In this document: piece by piece, positions 47,251 to 56,013 of the stretch | Numbering within the stretch: position 1 is the stretch's first letter | How the letters are laid out: each line of letters starts with the position of its first letter | Assembly: GCF_003968655.1 (NCBI RefSeq) | Contig: NZ_RXYK01000004.1 | Location: 105,442-169,441, forward strand | DNA from: Chlorobium phaeovibrioides | Lineage (GTDB): Bacteria; Bacteroidota; Chlorobiia; Chlorobiales; Chlorobiaceae | Direction of reading: 5' to 3' | Length of the DNA: 64,000 nucleotides | The notes under the pieces: generated by a model | Told to the model about the DNA's origin: nothing | Databases searched by the model: none | Seen by the model: only the letters and a program-made list of their open reading frames with translations | Program-made: the position numbers and the translations under genes

Positions 47251-47493
47251 TCAACTGTTGAGTTTTTTCAGAGCCCTCTCCACTTCAACAAGAAACCTGA
47301 GTCCCAGCCGCATGCTCTCTTTTATCACAAAGCGAAGATCCTGGCTTGCGGGAGGGCGCATTGGTGGTTGCGTCTGGCTGGTTTTCATCTGGGTTTCGGG
47401 CACAGGTGCCGGTGTTTTTTTTTCGGTCATTGAGGGTATGGGGTGTTGTTGTGCGACGGATACAATGGGGCTGCTGTGGCGTGAATGAGTCAT
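47251..47493 (-). CDS. Possible small protein with C-terminal amphipathic helix
   Basis: An 80-residue reading frame upstream of crtQ on the same strand. The first half is Pro/Thr/Gln-rich and probably disordered. The last 30 residues (LRFVIKESMRLGLRFLVEVERALKK in part: RLGLRFLVEVERALKK) form a clear amphipathic helix. A shorter start at 47430 would give 59 residues. Neither start has a strong ribosome binding site. I do not recognise a family. It may be a real small protein, since the helix is not what a random frame gives, but it could be spurious. Confidence 0.4.
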   Translation of the reverse strand: MTHSRHSSPIVSVAQQHPIPSMTEKKTPAPVPETQMKTSQTQPPMRPPASQDLRFVIKESMRLGLRFLVEVERALKKLNS

Positions 47494-47710
47494 TAAGCTC
47501 TTTGGTAAATAAAATAATTTGCGAAATTGGGAAAACCGGCGACAACCCTCATTATTACAGCGCCCACGATTTTTTTCCCCTGAAATGCCAGCCGAACCCT
47601 AAATAATTTAAGAGAAAGTGCAGTAGGAATGGGTTTTTTTAAGAAAGTCGTTGGTTGTTTCCTATAAAAGTGTAATTTTCTTACATAACCGAATTAAATT
47701 TACCTCAGCC

Positions 47711-48235
47711 ATGTCGGGACATCTTGATCTGATTGATCTTAAAATTATCGAGTCTCTGGGCGAAAACGGCAGAGTTCGGTTGAGTGAACTTGCCGAGGTT
47801 GTCGGACTTTCCATTCCCTCAGTGAGTGAGCGGATGGACAAGCTTCAGAAAAACGGTATCATCAAGCATTTTACTACTGAGGTTGACGAACGGCAGCTTG
47901 GTTTTGATATTCAGGCCTTTGTCCGGGTTGGTGTGGATTCCTCGAAGCATTACAAGTCATTCCTTGAGCATGTCATGAAAGAGGATGAAATCATGGAGTG
48001 CTTTTCTGTGACAGGTGAGGGATCGCATATCATGCGGGTCATGACGCACAATACGGCATCGCTTGAAAAGTTTCTTTCGCGGATACAGAGTTGGCCGGGA
48101 GTGATGAGCACCAACACAAGTTTTGTGCTTTCGCAGCTCAAGAAAACAAGGAAGATTGCTTCGGATGTCGTAAGGGCAAATCTTCAGGACCGTCAGGTGC
48201 TGCTTACCTATGATGAGAAAAAGTCAAGGAGATAG
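47711..48235 (+). CDS. Lrp/AsnC-family transcriptional regulator
   Basis: A 174-residue regulator. The N-terminal HTH (LDLIDLKIIESLGENGRVRLSELAEVVGLS in part: RLSELAEVVGLSIPSVSERM) is followed by the RAM/AsnC effector domain with FVRVGVDSS and the GEGSHIMRVM turn. Such proteins are octamers sensing amino acids. I chose the ATG at 47711 because it begins directly at the HTH; the 20 residues upstream (from 47651) lack features. It precedes glnN by 70 nt on the same strand, so glutamine or another amino acid may be the effector and glnN a target (inference). Confidence 0.93.
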   Translation: MSGHLDLIDLKIIESLGENGRVRLSELAEVVGLSIPSVSERMDKLQKNGIIKHFTTEVDERQLGFDIQAFVRVGVDSSKHYKSFLEHVMKEDEIMECFSVTGEGSHIMRVMTHNTASLEKFLSRIQSWPGVMSTNTSFVLSQLKKTRKIASDVVRANLQDRQVLLTYDEKKSRR

Positions 48236-48305
48236 ACCGGGCGGACGGAGGGCGGAGTATTCAATTAAATTTCAGTTTCAGTAAAGTTAGAGAGCAACAT
48301 CACAT

Positions 48306-50474
48306 ATGCAAAACAACAAGGAGGATCACTTGAGCATTGAGAGTAAACATGCGGTTTCGTCCTATTTCGGGGCGATGACCTTTGATCACAAAGCCATGCG
48401 CGCAAGGCTTCCAAAAGAGGTATTTCAGTCTTTGCAGGAAACAATCAAGGCCGGCAGGGAAATTACGGAAGAAATTGCAGGCGTGGTTGCACATGGCATG
48501 AAAGAGTGGGCCATGGATAATGGTGCCACCCATTACACTCACTGGTTCCAGCCGATGACAGGTTCAACGGCGGAAAAGCATGATGCTTTTCTCTCCATTG
48601 ATCGTGACGGAACAGCCATTGAGCGCTTCTCGGGCGAGCAGCTGATTCAGGGTGAGCCTGATGCTTCCAGTTTCCCGTCCGGCGGCATGCGGACTACCTT
48701 CGAGGCCCGCGGTTACACTGCGTGGGACCCTTCAAGCCCCGCATTTCTCATGAAGGGCGGCAGTGGACTGACCCTCTGCATTCCTACTGTATTCATTTCC
48801 TATAACGGCGAGGCGCTTGATGCCAAAACTCCGCTGCTTCGTTCCATGAACGCCGTAAGCAACTCGGCTGTCCGTCTTCTTGAAGTGCTGGGCGTTACAG
48901 GCGTGAAGCGTGTGAAGACATTTGCCGGCATTGAGCAGGAGTATTTCCTTGTCGACAAAAAGTACTCTGCAGAACGGCCTGACCTCGTCATGTGCGGCCG
49001 TACGCTGCTTGGTGCGCTTCCTCCCAAGGGTCAGCAGCTTGAGGATCATTATTTTGGAGCCATTCCCGATCGCGTGCTCGAGTTCATGCAGGAGGTGGAG
49101 CACGAGCTCTATCTGCTTGGCATTCCCGCCAAGACCCGTCACAACGAGGTTGCTCCCCATCAGTTTGAAATTGCCCCGGTTTTTGAAGAGGCAAATATCT
49201 CGGTTGACCATAACCTGCTGGTTATGGAGGTGATGAGAAAGGTGGCTGACAAGAAAGGCTTCGCTCTCCTGATGATGGAAAAACCTTTTGCGGGCATCAA
49301 TGGAAGCGGAAAACACAACAACTGGTCCATCGGTACCGATACCGGCATCAATCTGCTTGATCCGGGCGATACTCCTGAAGAGAACATCCAGTTCCTCGTC
49401 TTCCTTGTTTCCGTTCTCAAGGGTGTTTACAAACGGGCCGATGTGCTCAGAATGTCCATAGCCAGCATCGGCAATGACCATCGCCTTGGTGCCAATGAGG
49501 CTCCTCCGGCTGTTGTGACCGCCTTCCTCGGTGAGTTGCTCGAGAGGGTGCTTGACGCAATTGAAAGCGGCAAGATTGACCTGAAGACAGAAAAACAGGT
49601 GCTGAACCTTGGCCTCTCGCAGGTGCCGGTTGTCAACAAGGACTACACCGACCGCAACAGAACCTCTCCCTTTGCTTTCACCGGCAACAAATTCGAATTC
49701 CGCGCAGTAGGCTCTTCTCAGGCGGCATCCGTTCCGAACATGGTGCTCAATACACTTATGGCCGAAGCGCTTGATGATATGGCAGATGCAATGCTTGCCA
49801 AAATCAGCGCAGGAAAAGATCGCGACACAGCCATTCTTGAGACGCTGCGTGAAGAAATCACTGCCACAAAGAACATCCGTTACCAGGGCGACAACTACAG
49901 CGATGCGCTGCAGAAAGCTGCAGAGGAACGCGGTCTGCCGAACCTGAAGAACACCCCGCAGGCACTCAGGACGCTTGAGAGCAAAGATGTGCAGGCCATG
50001 TTCATCAAGTACGGTGTCTTGAGCCATGAGGAGATTGATTCCCGTCTGAACATCCGCCTTGAGCGCTATGTAAAGGGGGTTGACATTGAGGCCCGGACGC
50101 TGCAGCTGATGCTCAAGACGCTTGTCATCCCTGATGTTTCAGAGTATCAGGGAGACATCAGCAGCTCCTACAACAACCTTGCGTCAGCAGCAGCCGAGAT
50201 CGGCCTTGCAGACAAGGCGCTCAAAAGCCAGGCGAAACATCTCAAGACGCTTGCAGAGAACCTCTCGCTCCTCATTGATTTGACTGAAGAGCTTGACGGC
50301 GTTGCAGAAAAGTTGGAGACGCTTGATGGCGAGTTTGCCAAAGCCGACTACTGTGCTGATGTTCTGCTTCCGTTTATGGTCAAGGTTCGCGAAGTTGCTG
50401 ATCGCCTTGAACTCATGGTCGACCGCAGCCGCTGGCAGCTCCCCACATATTCGGAAATGCTCTTCGAACACTGA
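48306..50474 (+). CDS. glnN: Type III glutamine synthetase GlnN
   Basis: A 722-residue glutamine synthetase of the GSIII class, which makes glutamine from glutamate, ammonia and ATP. GSIII is common in Bacteroidetes, some cyanobacteria and Chlorobi. Conserved parts include THYTHWFQPMTGSTAEKHDAF (part: HWFQPMTGSTAEKHD), GGMRTTFEARGYTAWDP, AGIEQEYFLVD, HNEVAPHQFEIAPVFE and KPFAGINGSGKHNNWS. The C-terminal helical extension typical of GSIII is present. Start: the ATG at 48306 has a poor ribosome binding site. A perfect AAGGAGG (48318-48324) precedes an in-frame TTG at 48330, so translation may begin at TTG and give 714 residues. Confidence 0.97.
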   Translation: MQNNKEDHLSIESKHAVSSYFGAMTFDHKAMRARLPKEVFQSLQETIKAGREITEEIAGVVAHGMKEWAMDNGATHYTHWFQPMTGSTAEKHDAFLSIDRDGTAIERFSGEQLIQGEPDASSFPSGGMRTTFEARGYTAWDPSSPAFLMKGGSGLTLCIPTVFISYNGEALDAKTPLLRSMNAVSNSAVRLLEVLGVTGVKRVKTFAGIEQEYFLVDKKYSAERPDLVMCGRTLLGALPPKGQQLEDHYFGAIPDRVLEFMQEVEHELYLLGIPAKTRHNEVAPHQFEIAPVFEEANISVDHNLLVMEVMRKVADKKGFALLMMEKPFAGINGSGKHNNWSIGTDTGINLLDPGDTPEENIQFLVFLVSVLKGVYKRADVLRMSIASIGNDHRLGANEAPPAVVTAFLGELLERVLDAIESGKIDLKTEKQVLNLGLSQVPVVNKDYTDRNRTSPFAFTGNKFEFRAVGSSQAASVPNMVLNTLMAEALDDMADAMLAKISAGKDRDTAILETLREEITATKNIRYQGDNYSDALQKAAEERGLPNLKNTPQALRTLESKDVQAMFIKYGVLSHEEIDSRLNIRLERYVKGVDIEARTLQLMLKTLVIPDVSEYQGDISSSYNNLASAAAEIGLADKALKSQAKHLKTLAENLSLLIDLTEELDGVAEKLETLDGEFAKADYCADVLLPFMVKVREVADRLELMVDRSRWQLPTYSEMLFEH

Positions 50475-50501
50475 GTGTTTCTTCCGGATCATGCTCAACA
50501 C

Positions 50502-50528
50502 AAAAAGGCCCGTATCCCGGGCCTTTTT
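50502..50528 (+). terminator. Bidirectional terminator after glnN
   Basis: A hairpin AAAAAGGCCCG (50502-50512) and CGGGCCTTTTT (50518-50528) has a 5-nt loop, with T-tract on plus and minus readings. It lies 28 nt after the glnN stop. Confidence 0.9.
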
Positions 50529-50560
50529 GCTATTTTACGGTAAACGCGAAATGTTGGGAA

Positions 50561-50622
50561 AGTTGGGGACACTCATGACTGAGTGTACTTATAAGTACAC
50601 TCAGTCATGAGTGTCCCCAACT
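50561..50622. repeat. 62-bp perfect palindrome
   Basis: Two 31-nt arms are exact reverse complements with no spacer. The left arm begins AGTTGGGGACACTCATGACT (50561-50580) and ends at 50591; the right arm ends with GAGTGTCCCCAACT at 50622. Each arm contains a smaller inverted repeat (ACTCA, TGAC, TGAGT). It lies between the glnN terminator and the hydrolase gene. The GGGGACA...TGTCCCC ends look like REP-type elements mobilised by RAYT transposases, but no transposase is near. Confidence 0.95.
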
Positions 50623-50651
50623 CTAAAATGTTGCATTGAAAGGATATGTCT

Positions 50652-51518
50652 ATGATTGATCTCTATAATGCAGAGAGCCGCTTTGCTGAGTGCAGGGGGT
50701 TTCGTCTGCACTATCGGATGATGGGGAGCGGGGAGGGGCCGTTCATGCTGCTTCTGCACGGGAGCTTCCTCAGTATGCGTTCATGGCGTTCTGTTGCAGG
50801 GCCGCTGTCGGAAATGGGGACGGTGGTGGTTCTTGACCGTCCGGCTTTCGGGAACACTTCACGACCAGTGCCTTCAAGGCAGAACGCTGTGAGCTATGCG
50901 CCTGAGGCGCAGAGCGACATGATTGATGAGTTTTTGGGGGTGTTGGGTATTGAAAAGGCGATTCTTGTCGGTAATTCAACGGGGGGAACATTGGCCATGC
51001 TTACAGCCCTTCGCCATCCGGAAAGGGTGTCGGGGCTTGTGTTTGTGGATGCCATGATTTACAGCGCCTATGCGGCGAGCGGAGTGCCCTCTGTGATGAA
51101 GCCGGTTCTGAAGGCGGCAAGCCCTCTTTTTGCCCGGTTGATGCGCCTGCTGATCAATAAGTTTTTTGACCGCCTGCTGCTGAGTTTCTGGAATGATCCC
51201 GCAAGGTTGAGCGCCGGGACGATTGCGGCCTATAGGGGGGACATGATGCAGGGGAACTGGCCGAGGGGGTTCTGGGAGGTGTTTCTTGAAACCCACCATC
51301 TTCATCTTGATGAACAGCTTGGTTCAATCAGTGTGCCTGTGCTTGTTTTGACCGGTGAAGCTGACCGTACCGTCAAGGTTGAGGAGAGCGTGCGCCTTGC
51401 TGAAGAGCTTCAGGATTCAGTTCTCGAGGTTGTTGCCGATTGCGCCCATCTGCCGCATGAGGAGCAGCCGGAGGTGTTCCTTGGGGCTATGCGGAAGTTC
51501 CTCTTGAGAATGATGTGA
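50652..51518 (+). CDS. Alpha/beta-fold hydrolase
   Basis: A 288-residue cytosolic alpha/beta hydrolase. The oxyanion HGS motif (about 39), nucleophile Ser in GNSTGG (about 111), acid in LTGEADRTV (about 242) and His in CAHLPHEEQP (about 270) form a complete triad. Substrate is unknown; a lipase, esterase or C-C hydrolase is possible. The start at 50652 is chosen because AAAGGA lies seven nt upstream, whereas the ATG at 50646 is too close. The palindrome ends 29 nt before the start. Confidence 0.88.
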   Translation: MIDLYNAESRFAECRGFRLHYRMMGSGEGPFMLLLHGSFLSMRSWRSVAGPLSEMGTVVVLDRPAFGNTSRPVPSRQNAVSYAPEAQSDMIDEFLGVLGIEKAILVGNSTGGTLAMLTALRHPERVSGLVFVDAMIYSAYAASGVPSVMKPVLKAASPLFARLMRLLINKFFDRLLLSFWNDPARLSAGTIAAYRGDMMQGNWPRGFWEVFLETHHLHLDEQLGSISVPVLVLTGEADRTVKVEESVRLAEELQDSVLEVVADCAHLPHEEQPEVFLGAMRKFLLRMM

Positions 51519-51620
51519 GCTATTGCTGTTTGTAATAGCTGGGTTATGGATTATTTTTATTGCTACATTCACAAGCGGTTTGCCTTTTGACTGTGTATCT
51601 CCAATGTAACTCTCTGTGCC

Positions 51621-52136
51621 ATGGCTGAGGTTTTTCACTATCCCATGCCCTATCCGGCTCTCTGGCTGGACTATTACTATTATGTGACCTGGTTTCTGAG
51701 CATGCTGCTGCTTGCTCTCGGGTGGGGGCTTTTTTTCCGTTTCGGCCGCTTCACCTATGCAATCAATCTGGGGTGTTTCTGGAAAACCGGGATGATGCTT
51801 GTGCTCTTTGTTGTTACCCTTGGGGGGCCCATGTATTACAATACCCGTTTTGCCGCAGAACATGGAGAGGATGGGGCTTCAGTGAAAATAGACGGCAGCA
51901 CTCTCAGCTATCTTGACCGCACGGGTACTGAAAAGTCTTTTCTGTTGACGGAGATTACCGCTGTCCGCCAGGAGAGCATCACCTACAATCCGCCGGCAAA
52001 AATTTTCATTGTGGCTTCGCGCAATTCTCTCAGCGATTCGCTGTTTGTGACCAGAAAGCTTGTGGGGTTCGACCGCTTCATTGAGCTTTTGAGTGAGGGT
52101 ACCGGCCTCAGGGCGAAGCTGCAGGCGAATGAGTGA
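51621..52136 (+). CDS. Unknown membrane protein with C-terminal soluble domain
   Basis: A 171-residue protein with two TM segments (about 21-42 and 54-73) and a C-terminal domain of short beta strands (SVKIDGSTLSYLDRTGTEKSF in part: STLSYLDRTG; IFIVASRNSLSDS) resembling a PH-like fold by eye. I do not recognise a family. Its stop codon overlaps the coaX start region (8 nt), so the two are likely translated from one mRNA. Confidence 0.7.
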   Translation: MAEVFHYPMPYPALWLDYYYYVTWFLSMLLLALGWGLFFRFGRFTYAINLGCFWKTGMMLVLFVVTLGGPMYYNTRFAAEHGEDGASVKIDGSTLSYLDRTGTEKSFLLTEITAVRQESITYNPPAKIFIVASRNSLSDSLFVTRKLVGFDRFIELLSEGTGLRAKLQANE

Positions 52137-52938
52137 GCGGTTGAGGGAGGGCAATCTTCTGCTCGCTGTCGAGATTGGCAATACCACTCTGGTGGCAGCT
52201 GTGTTTCAAGGTGATGAACCGGTTGCCTTCCTGAGGGGGGCAACCAGTGAACTCATTTCTTCGGGTGGGGTGTCTCCCCTTTTTCTTCCCTTTCTTTCCC
52301 GCTTTCCCGGCCTCTGCGATGCTGTTTTAAGCAGTGTGGTCCCTACTGCGGAGCGGGCGGTAGGAGAGTGGCTTGAGGGCGCTCTCCATAGAGAGGTGAT
52401 GAGGGTGAATGCGTCACTGCGGCTTCCTTTTCTCCTTTCCTATGATCCTCCTGGAGCTCTCGGGTCTGACCGTATAGCCCTCTGTGCCCGTGCTTCAATG
52501 ATGGAGGAATCGGTGGCAGTGATTGCGCTGGATGTCGGGACGGCCATTACGGCTGATGTGCTGGGTTCAGACGGTCGCTATATGGGCGGCATCATCATGC
52601 CCGGTCTGGAGCTGATGGCCGATGTGCTTCATTCCGGTACTGCCCGTCTGCCAAGGGTGGCGGTGACTCTGCCGGGGGAGATTCTTGGCCATTCAACCCG
52701 GGAGTGCATTCAAAGCGGAGTTGTTTGGGGATGTGTGTCGGGTGTTGAGGGGCTGGTTTCAAAAATCACCCGATGGCTTGAAGATGAGCATGGTGAACAG
52801 GAGGTTAGGGTCATTGCTACCGGGGGTCATGCGCCGCTTCTTGCCCGGCTGCTTGATGGTACATGGAGAATAGACGAGCATGCTGTTCTCCATGGTGCCC
52901 GTTACCTGTTTGCTCTCAATCGGGGCGCTTCAGGCTGA
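52129..52938 (+). CDS. coaX: Type III pantothenate kinase CoaX
   Basis: A 269-residue kinase that starts coenzyme A synthesis by phosphorylating pantothenate; unlike CoaA it is not inhibited by CoA. The ATPase-fold motifs are LLAVEIGNTTLVAAVF (phosphate 1), PGALGSDRIALCARA (substrate loop), VIALDVGTAITADVL (phosphate 2) and GGIIMPGLELM. I chose the ATG at 52129, which overlaps the upstream stop; the extra 12 residues from 52093 are basic and unlike the family. Its 3' end overlaps the convergent aroB by 23 nt. Confidence 0.95.
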   Translation: MSERLREGNLLLAVEIGNTTLVAAVFQGDEPVAFLRGATSELISSGGVSPLFLPFLSRFPGLCDAVLSSVVPTAERAVGEWLEGALHREVMRVNASLRLPFLLSYDPPGALGSDRIALCARASMMEESVAVIALDVGTAITADVLGSDGRYMGGIIMPGLELMADVLHSGTARLPRVAVTLPGEILGHSTRECIQSGVVWGCVSGVEGLVSKITRWLEDEHGEQEVRVIATGGHAPLLARLLDGTWRIDEHAVLHGARYLFALNRGASG

Positions 52939-54013
52939 AGAACTCTTTTGCCTTCTCTATTGCATCAAGAACCTGCGTGTCATCCACATCTTTCTCATGG
53001 AGAAAAGCCTCTCCGAGTTGTTTCAGCAAGACGAACCGGAGCTTTCGGTCAAGCTTTTTCTTGTCTGAAAGCATGTTGTGGAGCAGTGTGGGGCCATCAA
53101 TTGCAAGGAAGCGTTTTTTCAGGAGCCCTTTGGGAAAGCGGAACCGGTTGATGAGATTGAGCCCCCTCTGGCACTCCTGCCCGTTGAGGAATCCGAGGTC
53201 CCGGGAGAGGATGAGGGCGCATGCCATGCCGATGGTGACTGCTTCTCCGTGGCCGATATGGCGGTACTCTGCACTTTTTTCCAATCCGTGTGCGAAGGTG
53301 TGACCGAAGTTCAGAGTTGCGCGCAGACCGTTCATTTCCCTGAAGTCCCGCCGTACCACATCTTCTTTCGTTCCCGCGCTTTTCCGGACTGCTTCGCTCA
53401 GCCAGGGCTCCTGGAGGGCGACGATGTCTGTGAAGTGCTCCTCAAGCAGGGCAAGGAATGCGGCATCGGCAATGAATCCGTATTTGACCACTTCGGCCAT
53501 GCCGGAGTATATCTCCCGCAAAGGAAGGGTTTTGAGGCGTGAGGGGTCAATGAGGATCAGTTCCGGCAGGTGAAAGAACCCGATCAGGTTTTTGCCGAGC
53601 GGGTGATTGATTGCCACTTTCCCGCCTATGGAACTGTCGGTCATGGCAAGCAGGGTTGTGGGGAATTGAATGACTGGAATGCCGCGGTAGTAGCTGGCTG
53701 CAATGTAGCCGCCGAGATCGCCCACAACGCCTCCCCCGACTGCCATAAGGTTCCAGCTCCGGTCGACATCGGCTTCAATCATGCTGCCGTAGAGACGGTT
53801 GGCAGTGGTGAGGCTTTTGGAGGTTTCCCTGGCCGGCACTACCAGTTCCAGAGTGCGGAACCCTTCGTTGTGGAGGGTTTGAAGAATGTCCTCTCCAAAC
53901 AGTCGCTTCGTGTTTGCGTCAAAAAGTACAACGGTTTTTTTTGAAAGCTTGTGTGTTCTGAACAGTTCTCCCAGTCCGGCGGTGGCAGGTGTTGCAACAA
54001 CTATTGAGCTCAT
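52916..54013 (-). CDS. aroB: 3-dehydroquinate synthase AroB
   Basis: A 365-residue NAD+- and metal-dependent enzyme, second step of the shikimate pathway. Signatures include AVGGGVVGDLGGYIAASYYRG (part: GGGVVGDLGGYIAASY), PTTLLAMTDSSIGGKVAINH (part: MTDSSIGGKVAIN), the metal-binding Glu in SGMAEVVKYG, and LNFGHTFAHGLE and GHGEAVTIGM. The start overlaps the aroK stop by 4 nt, giving an aroKB operon. Confidence 0.97.
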   Translation of the reverse strand: MSSIVVATPATAGLGELFRTHKLSKKTVVLFDANTKRLFGEDILQTLHNEGFRTLELVVPARETSKSLTTANRLYGSMIEADVDRSWNLMAVGGGVVGDLGGYIAASYYRGIPVIQFPTTLLAMTDSSIGGKVAINHPLGKNLIGFFHLPELILIDPSRLKTLPLREIYSGMAEVVKYGFIADAAFLALLEEHFTDIVALQEPWLSEAVRKSAGTKEDVVRRDFREMNGLRATLNFGHTFAHGLEKSAEYRHIGHGEAVTIGMACALILSRDLGFLNGQECQRGLNLINRFRFPKGLLKKRFLAIDGPTLLHNMLSDKKKLDRKLRFVLLKQLGEAFLHEKDVDDTQVLDAIEKAKEFFSLKRPD

Positions 54014-54603
54014 GGTCTGTCTTTGTGTTGGTCGTTTTGCTCTATGGAGCTCTGTTTGCGGACGAACCGCTCTATTTTCCTTGTCAGTTCTTCAACTGTG
54101 GAACCTATCCGTTTCTGGTCGGTGTAGACAGTGATGGCTGCGGATTCGTATCGCGGTGATCTTTTTTCTAAAATTGCGGAGATGTTCCGCTCCAGTGCTT
54201 CCCGATCAGGTTTTTCTGTGCCGCTGCTCCGGAGAAGAGGGCGGTCTGTTTTATGGAAAAGCCGTTTTGCCAGATTTTTCGGATCAGATTTCAGGTAGAC
54301 AAGGGTGCCTGTGGTGCTTATCAGTTCAAATGTCGGGGTGTGTTCCAGCGCCCCGCCTCCCAGAGAGGCAACCATCTCTTTTCTTTCAGCGATTGTGGCA
54401 ATCATTGCCTGTTCAAGTTTCCGGAATGCCCTTTCTCCCTCTTCGGCAAAAATTCTGGTGATGGTTTTACCTTCCTGCTCTTCAATTGCGCTGTCAATGT
54501 CAATGAAGTCATACCCGAGGGAGTTTGCCAGAAGCGGCCCTATACTGGATTTGCCCGATCCGCTGAATCCTGTCAGAAAAATAAGTGAGTGCTGTTTTTC
54601 CAC
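54010..54603 (-). CDS. aroK: Shikimate kinase AroK
   Basis: A 197-residue P-loop kinase that phosphorylates shikimate. Walker A is GFSGSGKSSIG (about 13-23); DIDSAIEEQEGKTITRIF binds substrate; SLGGGALE is the GGG motif; and the lid arginine is in KTDRPLLR. It is first in the aroK-aroB unit, transcribed toward lower coordinates. Confidence 0.95.
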   Translation of the reverse strand: MEKQHSLIFLTGFSGSGKSSIGPLLANSLGYDFIDIDSAIEEQEGKTITRIFAEEGERAFRKLEQAMIATIAERKEMVASLGGGALEHTPTFELISTTGTLVYLKSDPKNLAKRLFHKTDRPLLRSSGTEKPDREALERNISAILEKRSPRYESAAITVYTDQKRIGSTVEELTRKIERFVRKQSSIEQNDQHKDRP

Positions 54604-54687
54604 GACTGCTGTTTAGGTCTCTTCGGGGTTCCGGGGGTTTTATCTGGCTTGCCGGTTTTGGAACAAATATAGCGAAAAACGACGAAA

Positions 54688-54710
54688 AGCCCCGACTGGA
54701 AAGGGGGGCT
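54688..54710 (-). terminator. Hairpin terminator overlapping the rimO stop
   Basis: On the minus strand AGCCCC pairs with GGGGCT across an 11-nt loop and is followed by TTTTCGTCGTTTTT. The stem overlaps the last bases of rimO. It would end the tgt-rimO transcript before aroK. Confidence 0.5.
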
Positions 54711-56013
54711 ATTCCAGCACTTTCAGGACGGTGCCGAAGAGTTCGTAGGGGGAACTGCCGTCAATGCGGGCAAGGCAGAACGATCCGGGGGCAATGGTGT
54801 GGCCGGCGCCTTCAAGCGAACACTCATTGTCAACTTCGGGGGCGTCCCACTCGGTTCTGCCCCATGCAGTGTTTTCCTCAATCCGATCAATGCAGACGGC
54901 GATTTCCCTCCCTTCAAGTCGCTTGTTTTTCTCTTCTGAAATACCTTCCTGAAGTTCCATAAGCTCAGCCGTGCGGCTCTGTTTTTCCTCTTCGGGAACA
55001 CTGTCTTCGAGTGCGAATGCCGGTGAGAATTCTTCGTGGCAGTAGGAGAAGCATCCGAGTCGGTCAAAGCGGACGGTTGCGGCAAACTCCAGCAGTTCCT
55101 CAAATTCCTGCCGTGTTTCACCCGGATACCCGGCAATCATGGTTGTGCGGAGGCGGATGTCGGGGTTTTTCTGTCGAATGGCCTCAATAAGCGCAAGTTC
55201 TCCCTCTTTGGTGATGCCGCGGTTCATGGAGCGGAGAATCCTGTCATTGCAGTGCTGGAGCGGGAGGTCGAGGTAGTTGCATATATTTCCTCTCTGGCTC
55301 ATGGTCTCAATCACTTCAAGCGGGAAGTTCAGCGGATAGGCGTAAAGAAGACGGATCCAGTGAAACGCCATGTCGGAGAGGCGGAGGAGAAGGTCGTTGA
55401 GCATCTGACGCCCGTAGAGGTCAACGCCGTAAAGGGTTATGTCCTGCGCTATGATGTTGAGTTCCTGAACCCCTTTCTCCTGGAGGAGCCGGGCTTCGCG
55501 GAGGAGCTGGTCGAGGGGCTGGCTGATGTATGGGCCGCGGATTCTGGGGATGGAGCAGAACGAGCAGCTTCGGCTGCACCCTTCGGAGATTTTGAGAAAT
55601 GAGGTGTGTCCGGGCGCGGTAAGGGAACGGTGGAGGTGAAGCTCACTGCGGTAGCGTGCCCCTATGGCAGTAAGTATGGCGGGCAGTTCGCGGGTGCCGA
55701 AAAATCCATCGACTTCAGGAAGTTCAGTCTGCAGTTCGCTGCGGTAGAGTTCCGGGAGGCAGCCCATGACGAATATTTTCCGGACCCGGCCGCTCTCTTT
55801 TTCAGTGATGGCGGCAAGCGTTTCGTTGATGGACTCCTCTTTGGCGTCGGCAATGAAGCCGCAGGTGTTGATGATGATTGTTTCGGCATCACTGGCGCTC
55901 TCTGTGAAGACAACCCCGGCTGCTTCTGCCTGTGCCATCAGCCGTTCAGAGTCGACGGTGTTTTTCGAGCAGCCGAGGCTCAACAGAAAGACCCTGTTGG
56001 ATTGTTCAGTCAT
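54709..56013 (-). CDS. rimO: Ribosomal protein S12 methylthiotransferase RimO
   Basis: A 434-residue radical-SAM enzyme that methylthiolates Asp88 of ribosomal protein S12. The N-terminal UPF0004 domain has cysteines in SLGCSKN, INTCGFI and VMGCLPE (auxiliary cluster). The radical SAM motif is CSRSCSFC, followed by IPRIRG, typical of RimO (MiaB has a different context). A C-terminal TRAM domain is present. I chose the ATG at 56013, which overlaps the tgt stop by 8 nt; an upstream reading from 56064 lies within tgt. Confidence 0.93.
   Translation of the reverse strand: MTEQSNRVFLLSLGCSKNTVDSERLMAQAEAAGVVFTESASDAETIIINTCGFIADAKEESINETLAAITEKESGRVRKIFVMGCLPELYRSELQTELPEVDGFFGTRELPAILTAIGARYRSELHLHRSLTAPGHTSFLKISEGCSRSCSFCSIPRIRGPYISQPLDQLLREARLLQEKGVQELNIIAQDITLYGVDLYGRQMLNDLLLRLSDMAFHWIRLLYAYPLNFPLEVIETMSQRGNICNYLDLPLQHCNDRILRSMNRGITKEGELALIEAIRQKNPDIRLRTTMIAGYPGETRQEFEELLEFAATVRFDRLGCFSYCHEEFSPAFALEDSVPEEEKQSRTAELMELQEGISEEKNKRLEGREIAVCIDRIEENTAWGRTEWDAPEVDNECSLEGAGHTIAPGSFCLARIDGSSPYELFGTVLKVLE

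Noticed and set aside
48732..50027. 431-residue open frame on the minus strand opposite glnN
   Set aside because: It is the complement of a well-conserved glutamine synthetase, with no domain signature and composition typical of a shadow frame.
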